From Methylobacterium bullatum (GTDB lineage Bacteria; Pseudomonadota; Alphaproteobacteria; Rhizobiales; Beijerinckiaceae): a stretch of 64,000 nucleotides of DNA. The translations under genes were made by a program, and so were the position numbers. Below the pieces are notes generated by a model. It saw nothing but the letters and a program-made list of their open reading frames with translations. It ran no database searches and was not told the origin of the DNA. Below, piece after piece: positions 59,229 through 64,000 of the stretch (the stretch's first letter is position 1; every line of letters begins with the position of its first letter). The DNA lies in NCBI GenBank assembly GCA_902712845.1, contig LR743504.1:3508001-3572000 (forward strand), in the 5' to 3' direction.

Positions 59229-60194
59229 ATGGAGGCCTTGGCCGCCTCGCTCATCGGCATGACGTTTCTGGCACTGCCCGTGGCACCGGCTAACGCCCGG
59301 GACATCATCCTGCCCTGGCAGGACACCGTGCAGCTGGAGCATCAGGATCGCACCGCTCGCCTGAAGCGGCTGGCGGACAAGTCCTTGCGGGCGAGCCCGC
59401 GCTTCTATGAGGAGCGCGTTCCGCAATCGGAGCTGCCATCGAGCTTCCGCACCGACATCCCGGTCCTGCGGGTGGTGTTTCCCCAGCGCGTCTTCTTCGA
59501 CACCGACCAGTCCGATCTGCGGCCCGAGGCCGAGGCGGTGATCGACGTCGTCGCGGAAGCGCTGCGGCGCGAGGCGTCGGACACGGCGGTCTTCATCGCC
59601 GGCCATACCGACGACCGGGGCGACGACGCCTACAATTTCGCCCTCTCGGTGCGACGCGCCGAGAGCGTGGCCCGTGCCCTCGACCGGCGTGGCGTGCGCC
59701 AGGCCAGTATCTGGCGCGTCGGTTTCGGCGAGGCGATCCCGCTCGTGCCCAACAGCACGGACGATGCGATGGCGCGCAACCGCCGTGTGGAGTTCCTGTT
59801 CGGCCGCAAGGCCGAAGCGGTCGGCGTGTGGCTGTCGAAGCAGGAGGCCATCGTCTGCGCCAGCGCCCTGGCGGAGCAGCGCGAGGCGTGCCTCAAGGCC
59901 TTCGCCCGGCTGCCGCGGGTGGAGGCGGCGCCCGTGGTGACGGGTTCGATTTCCCGAACTCTCGTCCAGCCACCGCAATCGGGGGCTGCCCTCGCCGTTC
60001 CCACCATAGAATCTCCGCGCCTCGTGGTCGTCGGACCTCCGGTGCCGCCCGTCTCCGTCGGGCCGGAACCGCTCGCCAGGACCGCGGTCGTCGTCGTCCC
60101 GCAGGAGAGGACCGTGGTGACCATCGCCAAGGACGAGCCCGTGATCATCGATCTGCGCGAGCGGCGCATCCTCGTAGAAAGGCTCGAGCGATGA
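59229..60194 (+). CDS. OmpA-domain outer-envelope protein
   Basis: A 321-residue exported protein. The ATG at 59229 gives a signal peptide (ALAASLIGMTFLALPVAPANA-R); GTG 59202 would be an alternative start. Residues about 83-193 are an OmpA/MotB peptidoglycan-binding domain: FFDTDQSDLRPEAEAVIDVV, GHTDDRGDDAYNFALSVRRA and NRRVEFLFG. The last 120 residues are Val/Pro-rich without known fold. The stop overlaps the next gene (ATGA), so it works with that membrane protein. It probably anchors a complex to the cell wall. Confidence 0.88.
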   Translation: MEALAASLIGMTFLALPVAPANARDIILPWQDTVQLEHQDRTARLKRLADKSLRASPRFYEERVPQSELPSSFRTDIPVLRVVFPQRVFFDTDQSDLRPEAEAVIDVVAEALRREASDTAVFIAGHTDDRGDDAYNFALSVRRAESVARALDRRGVRQASIWRVGFGEAIPLVPNSTDDAMARNRRVEFLFGRKAEAVGVWLSKQEAIVCASALAEQREACLKAFARLPRVEAAPVVTGSISRTLVQPPQSGAALAVPTIESPRLVVVGPPVPPVSVGPEPLARTAVVVVPQERTVVTIAKDEPVIIDLRERRILVERLER

Positions 60195-61465
60195 GCATCG
60201 CCGAATATCAGGCCCTGGATCTCCGTCCGGGCAGCCCCATCGCCACCGACCTCTCGGCACGCCTCACCGAGGAAGCCGGACGGCCGACCCTCTCGCTCTC
60301 GGCCCCACACGGAGCCAATGCGGAGAGCCCGGCCTTCTTCACCCCCGTCATGCTGGCCTGGTACCAGTCGCACATCGTCTTCGCCCGCCGCTCCGCCCTC
60401 GCAGAGGTGAAGCGCGGTTTCGCGCAGGAAAGTCTGGCCTCGGGCAATCCCGGCTTTCTCTTGGAAGCGAAGCGCGACGAGATAGAGCAGACGAAGCAGG
60501 AGCATCTGCGCGCCGGACTGCAGAGCTTCTACTCGCGGGTGGATGTCCACGACCGCGAAGAGGAGATCCGGCGCCTGCGCTCGGATTACGACAACAGGCG
60601 GGCGGCGCACGGGCGGGATGCCGGCAGTTGGAACCCCTGGCTCAAGCATGGCGGCGTCGCCGCGATCATGCTGCTGGAATTTCCCCTCAATCTGTCCTCC
60701 TTCCTGAAGATCGACTTCCTGACGCCAGCGCTCGCCACCGCCTCCGTCACGCTCATCGCGCTCCTGTTCGCATTCTCGAGCCACCTCATCGGCCGGCTCA
60801 TCCGGCAGTGGGGAGAGCGCTTCGGCGGCAACGTCACCGCACGGATGCGGGCGGACAGCTATCGCCACCTCGCCTTCGGCCTCGTGCTGTTTCTCATCGG
60901 TGCTGCCGCCATCGTCTTCAGCCGCTCCTACCTCGTGGCCGAGGCGCTGAGCCGCCAGACCGCCCTGGGGGAAGACGGCGGCAGCACGATCTCGATCTAC
61001 GGCGTCGCCTTCATCGGCAACCTCGCGGTCTACGCGTCCGCCGTGGCCTGGGTCCTGTTCACCGAGGACCCGGTTCCCGATTTCGCCGAAGAGCGGCGGC
61101 GGCTCGATCGCCTCAAGCGCGACTCGCAGAAAGCCTATCGCAAGGGAATCGAGCGCGAGGAGCAGCAACTCATCCTCCAAGCTCAGCGCGAGACCGAGCA
61201 ATGGGCCCGGCGCGACGCCGAGCAGGCGAGAAGCCTGCGCAATTACGGCACCTGCCGCTCCCGCTTCGATGAAGTCTGCCGCCAGGACGCACGCGTGCTC
61301 GGCCTGCTCGACGGCTATCGCAACCAGCTCGCCATCGAGGCGCGCAAGCGCGGCGTGGACACCCGCTTCACCTATGACGGCCTCGCCTCCGGCGAGACCG
61401 AGACACGCCGCGACATCGACGGCGATGCCTATCTGAGCCGGCGCCTTGCGCTCGGCTACGCCTGA
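60191..61465 (+). CDS. Four-helix inner-membrane protein with coiled coils, unknown function
   Basis: A 424-residue protein. Residues 60-140 are a charged helical region (EIEQTKQEHLRAGLQSF, DREEEIRRLRSDYDN). Four membrane helices follow at about 154-171, 176-199, 227-247 and 269-290. A second charged helix lies at about 297-350 (RRRLDRLKRDSQKAYRKGI). The C-terminal 70 residues contain two cysteines. It is translationally coupled to the OmpA-domain gene upstream, suggesting a trans-envelope pair. It is not a recognisable MotA/ExbB/TolQ protein. I do not know the family. Confidence 0.75.
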   Translation: MSIAEYQALDLRPGSPIATDLSARLTEEAGRPTLSLSAPHGANAESPAFFTPVMLAWYQSHIVFARRSALAEVKRGFAQESLASGNPGFLLEAKRDEIEQTKQEHLRAGLQSFYSRVDVHDREEEIRRLRSDYDNRRAAHGRDAGSWNPWLKHGGVAAIMLLEFPLNLSSFLKIDFLTPALATASVTLIALLFAFSSHLIGRLIRQWGERFGGNVTARMRADSYRHLAFGLVLFLIGAAAIVFSRSYLVAEALSRQTALGEDGGSTISIYGVAFIGNLAVYASAVAWVLFTEDPVPDFAEERRRLDRLKRDSQKAYRKGIEREEQQLILQAQRETEQWARRDAEQARSLRNYGTCRSRFDEVCRQDARVLGLLDGYRNQLAIEARKRGVDTRFTYDGLASGETETRRDIDGDAYLSRRLALGYA

Positions 61466-61478
61466 GCGGGAGCCCGCC

Positions 61479-62729
61479 ATGACCTGCCCGTATGCCGTCG
61501 CCGGACGTCTCCTTCTCGCCCTTGCGGCCGGCGCCTCGTCCGCGCCAGCCAGCGCCGCGGGCTACGAGGTGATCCGCCAGGAGCAGACCTGCCCCAAGGA
61601 TGGCGAGCCGCGCTCGCTGCGCCAGACCGTGATCATCCTCGACGAGGCCATCGTCGCCGCGCAGGCAGAGGCCGACCAGCGCTGGACCCGGATCGTCGTC
61701 GAGGCGGCCGAGGCCAGGGAATCGGCGCTCGGTACCCTCGGCACCCGCGAGCGGCTGTCCCTGTTCGTCGCGCGCCGCGACGGCAGCGAACTCGTGCCGC
61801 TGTTCTTCGGCTGCTCGCCCAACCTCCCGGCCGCCGAGACCGAGAAGGCCAAAGCCGGCGACAGCATGGTGGACCGCTTCCTCGGCAACGACAGCGGCGC
61901 CCGGCGAAAATCCGCTCAGGACGCCTTCGGTGGCGGCATCGCCCGTGCCCTGGCACAGGTGCAGAAGCGAGCGGCCGACATCGCCGCCCAGCCGGCCCCG
62001 GCGGGCAGCCTCCTGCGTGCGCTGCAGAATGCCGGGCGGCTCGCCGACCCCAATCTCGGCCTGCCGCGCTTCATCCTGGTGAGCCCGTTCCGGGTCGCCG
62101 ACAAGGCCAGCCTCCCGGACGTCGCAGCGGCCCGCGAGCGCGGCTTCCAGCTGGCCGAGAAGAGCGCCATCGATTTCGGCAGGGCCGAGATCTACCTCGC
62201 CGGCGCGTCCCTCGGCGATACCGCTGCGCTCGAATTCGCGCGGGCCTTCTTCCTTGGTTCGAAGGGCGTGCTCGCGGGGATCCGCTCCGACGGTCTGCCG
62301 CGCCTCCTGCCCGAGCCGACGACCCTCCGCGTCCATGCCGGCTTCATCGACTATGTCGGCCAGCGCATTCCCCTGCAGATGCGGCTCGCGGCCGCCGCCA
62401 ATGGCGACCTCGTCAATGCCTGGGTCGAGACCACCGTCTCGCGCACCACGGCGACGCCGCTCTCCGGCAAGATGTTGTGCCGGGGTGAGGCCTGCGAGGT
62501 CCATGGCGACGGACGCTTCGCGCAGGTGTGGTTCCTCGACCCGCAGGCCGAGCCGAAGGAGCGCGGAAAGCTGCCCTTCGGCGGTGCCCGCAACATCGAG
62601 CTCACTCTCCAGGGAGCGACCGCCTCCGGCAGGATCTTCGACCCGAAGGTGATCTTCAGCGGCGAGAACGGCCAGCGCCGCGAAGACCTGCGCTTCGATA
62701 TCCAGAGGGTCGAGGGCACGCCGTTCTGA
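61479..62729 (+). CDS. Exported protein of unknown function
   Basis: A 416-residue protein from ATG 61479, 13 bases after the membrane-protein stop. Signal peptide about 1-25 (GRLLLALAAGASSAPASA-A). The mature protein has a Cys in EQTCPKDG, GCSPNLP, and a C-terminal beta region with two cysteines (KMLCRGEACEVHGDG). The middle, SPFRVADKASLPDVAAARER to LAGASLGDTAALEFARAFFL, resembles a VWA-like or caspase-like alternating alpha/beta fold without its metal site. It belongs to the OmpA operon. No family recognised. Confidence 0.72.
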   Translation: MTCPYAVAGRLLLALAAGASSAPASAAGYEVIRQEQTCPKDGEPRSLRQTVIILDEAIVAAQAEADQRWTRIVVEAAEARESALGTLGTRERLSLFVARRDGSELVPLFFGCSPNLPAAETEKAKAGDSMVDRFLGNDSGARRKSAQDAFGGGIARALAQVQKRAADIAAQPAPAGSLLRALQNAGRLADPNLGLPRFILVSPFRVADKASLPDVAAARERGFQLAEKSAIDFGRAEIYLAGASLGDTAALEFARAFFLGSKGVLAGIRSDGLPRLLPEPTTLRVHAGFIDYVGQRIPLQMRLAAAANGDLVNAWVETTVSRTTATPLSGKMLCRGEACEVHGDGRFAQVWFLDPQAEPKERGKLPFGGARNIELTLQGATASGRIFDPKVIFSGENGQRREDLRFDIQRVEGTPF

Positions 62730-62845
62730 GCCCGGTCGACCGTCCGACCATCACGCATTTCCAGGGCGCCGCTCCTCAAGGCCGGGGAGGGTGCTGCCGT
62801 CCGCACGCTTGCGGCCGGCTCAAGCAGGCCGGGGGCAGGACGACG

Positions 62846-63388
62846 ATGATTTCGACTAGAGTGATGCGGGCGGCGGGGCTGGCTCTGAGCCTGTCGGCGG
62901 TGTTGAGCGGGTGCGTCGGCACGCGGGGCGGCTCGTCGGCCGCCTCGGGGGGCGCAGGCTCGGTGGAGGCCGCCATCGGACGTTGCATCGCCTCGACGCT
63001 GGTGGGAGCCGGCATCGGCGCCCTCATCGGTGCCGCTGCCGGTGGCGGTCAGAGGACGGGCGTCGGGGCGGCCGTCGGCGCCGGCGTCGGCGGCCTCGCC
63101 TGCGCGGTCCTCACCGCACTCGACGCCCAGGACAAGGAGCGGATCCGCAACGCCCAGATCGCGGCAGCGGCGACCAACCGGCCACAATATCTCGCCTACC
63201 AGGGCTCCGACGGCCGCCAGCGCGAGATCACGGTGCGGCCGACGGCGCCCGTGACGACACCGGCGCCGGTTGCCAACCGCATCTGCCGCGCCACCGACAC
63301 CTCGGCCACCATCGCCGGCACCGGCAGCACCGAACTGCCGCAGCAGCTGGTCTGCCGGACCGGCAACGGCGATTGGCTGCCCGCCTGA
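62846..63388 (+). CDS. Glycine-zipper lipoprotein
   Basis: A 180-residue lipoprotein. The lipobox is LSGC (Cys about residue 23) after MRAAGLALSLSAVLSG. A glycine-zipper helix (GAGIGALIGAAAGGGQRTGV, about 54-73) follows, as in OmpA-like and Rick_17kDa-type proteins that insert in the outer membrane. The C-terminal 70 residues contain two cysteines and an NRICRATDTSATIAGTGSTE stretch like SH3-type tails. It is the fourth gene of the OmpA locus after a 116-base gap. Confidence 0.75.
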   Translation: MISTRVMRAAGLALSLSAVLSGCVGTRGGSSAASGGAGSVEAAIGRCIASTLVGAGIGALIGAAAGGGQRTGVGAAVGAGVGGLACAVLTALDAQDKERIRNAQIAAAATNRPQYLAYQGSDGRQREITVRPTAPVTTPAPVANRICRATDTSATIAGTGSTELPQQLVCRTGNGDWLPA

Positions 63389-63533
63389 CTGGGGCAGCTG
63401 ACAGGGGAGAGGACCGAAACTTGCTTCACCGTCGGCGTGCCTTCGCGCACGCCGACGCCGGATCCAGTCGCAATCCAGAGACATGGGAGAGCGAGGCTGA
63501 GCGTCATCCGATGCGAAGCGCCGAGAGGTGGAG

Positions 63534-64000
63534 ATGCCGATGCCAGTCCTCAATCCGACGATGATGATCGGCCTGCCGCTGCTCGGCCTCGTCCTTGCGG
63601 TTCCCGCTGTCGCCAGGTCGGTTCCTGCAAAGCCGGTCTGGGCCACCGGCACCTTCGTCTATGCCGACCTCTGCACCGATACGGAGAGCGGCGAGCGGGC
63701 AGGGCGGCGGATCGTCCTCAAGCGCTCCCCCACCGGCGACGTGCTGTCCTACGAAACCCCGTCGCGGTCGGCGCGGGCCGAGGCCGTGACCCTCCAAGAC
63801 GCGACCAAGGAGTTGTCGTTCCGGGTCGGCGGCGAGGAGGGAGGCTTCGCCTTCCGCGGCACCCTGGCAACGGACGCCCTGGTCGGCATGGTGGAGGACG
63901 AGGCCGGAACCCGACCGCTGCGCCTGAGGAGGGTCCTGCGGTCCCATGCCCACGAGGCCTGCCCCGGCGAGGTCACGGGGTCGATCGGGACGAGGCCCTG
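63534..64000 (+). CDS. Secreted protein of unknown function, truncated by the window edge
   Basis: The frame from ATG 63534 (GAGGTGGAG just upstream) stays open to the last base, so the C-terminus is missing after at least 155 codons. Signal peptide about 1-27 (MMIGLPLLGLVLAVPAVA-R). The mature part starts VWATGTFVYADLCTDTESGE and continues with GRRIVLKRSPTGDVLSYETP, likely beta-rich. The two cysteines so far may form a bond. It continues the series of exported proteins behind the OmpA gene. No family recognised. Confidence 0.65.
   Translation, partial: MPMPVLNPTMMIGLPLLGLVLAVPAVARSVPAKPVWATGTFVYADLCTDTESGERAGRRIVLKRSPTGDVLSYETPSRSARAEAVTLQDATKELSFRVGGEEGGFAFRGTLATDALVGMVEDEAGTRPLRLRRVLRSHAHEACPGEVTGSIGTRP

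Noticed and set aside
59229..61465. Zorya-type or other anti-phage system built on an OmpA protein and a membrane partner
   Set aside because: The membrane protein has no MotA-like motif, and no helicase or nuclease gene follows.
59630..61480. A 616-codon minus-strand frame over the OmpA and membrane-protein genes
   Set aside because: Shadow frame in GC-rich DNA; both plus-strand genes have signal peptides or membrane helices and coupled starts.
1..64000. tRNA, rRNA, riboswitch or CRISPR features
   Set aside because: No cloverleaf, repeat-spacer array or conserved riboswitch core was noticed by eye; a covariance-model scan would be needed to exclude small RNAs.

Overview
The window is a high-GC chromosomal segment from an alphaproteobacterium of the order Hyphomicrobiales, most likely Methylobacterium or a close relative. 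This rests on remembered family knowledge, not a search. The main pointers are the pcm-like, tolC, popZ, valS gene order, an FlbT gene next to a flagellin, two TTAA-N7-TTAA (CtrA-type) boxes, IS256-family debris and dense ATGA/TGATG overlaps. No rRNA, tRNA or CRISPR was seen.

1-8398 (+): a peptide/opine-type ABC importer (substrate-binding protein cut by the left edge, two permeases, a fused double ATPase with a degenerate first half), a DeoR regulator, an M20 amidase/carbamoylase and two choline/aminoglycoside-kinase-like phosphotransferases. 20414-8558 (-): an 11-gene operon with an amidohydrolase, an alpha/beta hydrolase, a three-subunit molybdenum hydroxylase (small subunit fused to a CoxG domain, medium subunit frameshifted), a complete branched-chain/amide ABC importer and a Rieske ferredoxin. 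A MarR gene diverges from it across a clean palindrome. This looks like uptake plus catabolism of one unidentified, probably N-heterocyclic or cyclic-amide compound. 21248-25877 (+): an N-methyl-amino-acid oxidase and a polar amino-acid ABC importer. All three importers with a visible junction have a strong hairpin between the binding-protein gene and the first permease gene.

25980-27614: a decayed IS256-family element with three frame breaks, two of them explained by short extra segments, beside an inverted 5-prime fragment of a second copy. 27829-31403: a VIT/VWA surface protein ending in an LPQTG sorting signal, its class GN-type sortase and an XRE regulator. 31839-37887: an AraC regulator, an AT-rich control region with four TGAGAC iterons and a CtrA box, a 1210-residue flagellin with repeated inserts, flbT and a small membrane protein. 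38285-41115: small stress/envelope genes.

41182-52427: Tat-type aldo/keto reductase and NADP-binding protein, an ATP/ADP-antiporter-like carrier, low-molecular-weight phosphatase, fructosamine kinase, then the conserved pcm-tolC-popZ-valS block (popZ is frameshifted here). 52605-57296: a 1563-residue RTX protein with an internal VWA domain and an AT-rich 5-prime end. 57421-58971: a DegP/HtrA protease. 59229-64000: an OmpA-domain protein, a four-helix membrane protein and three exported proteins of unknown function, the last cut by the right edge.
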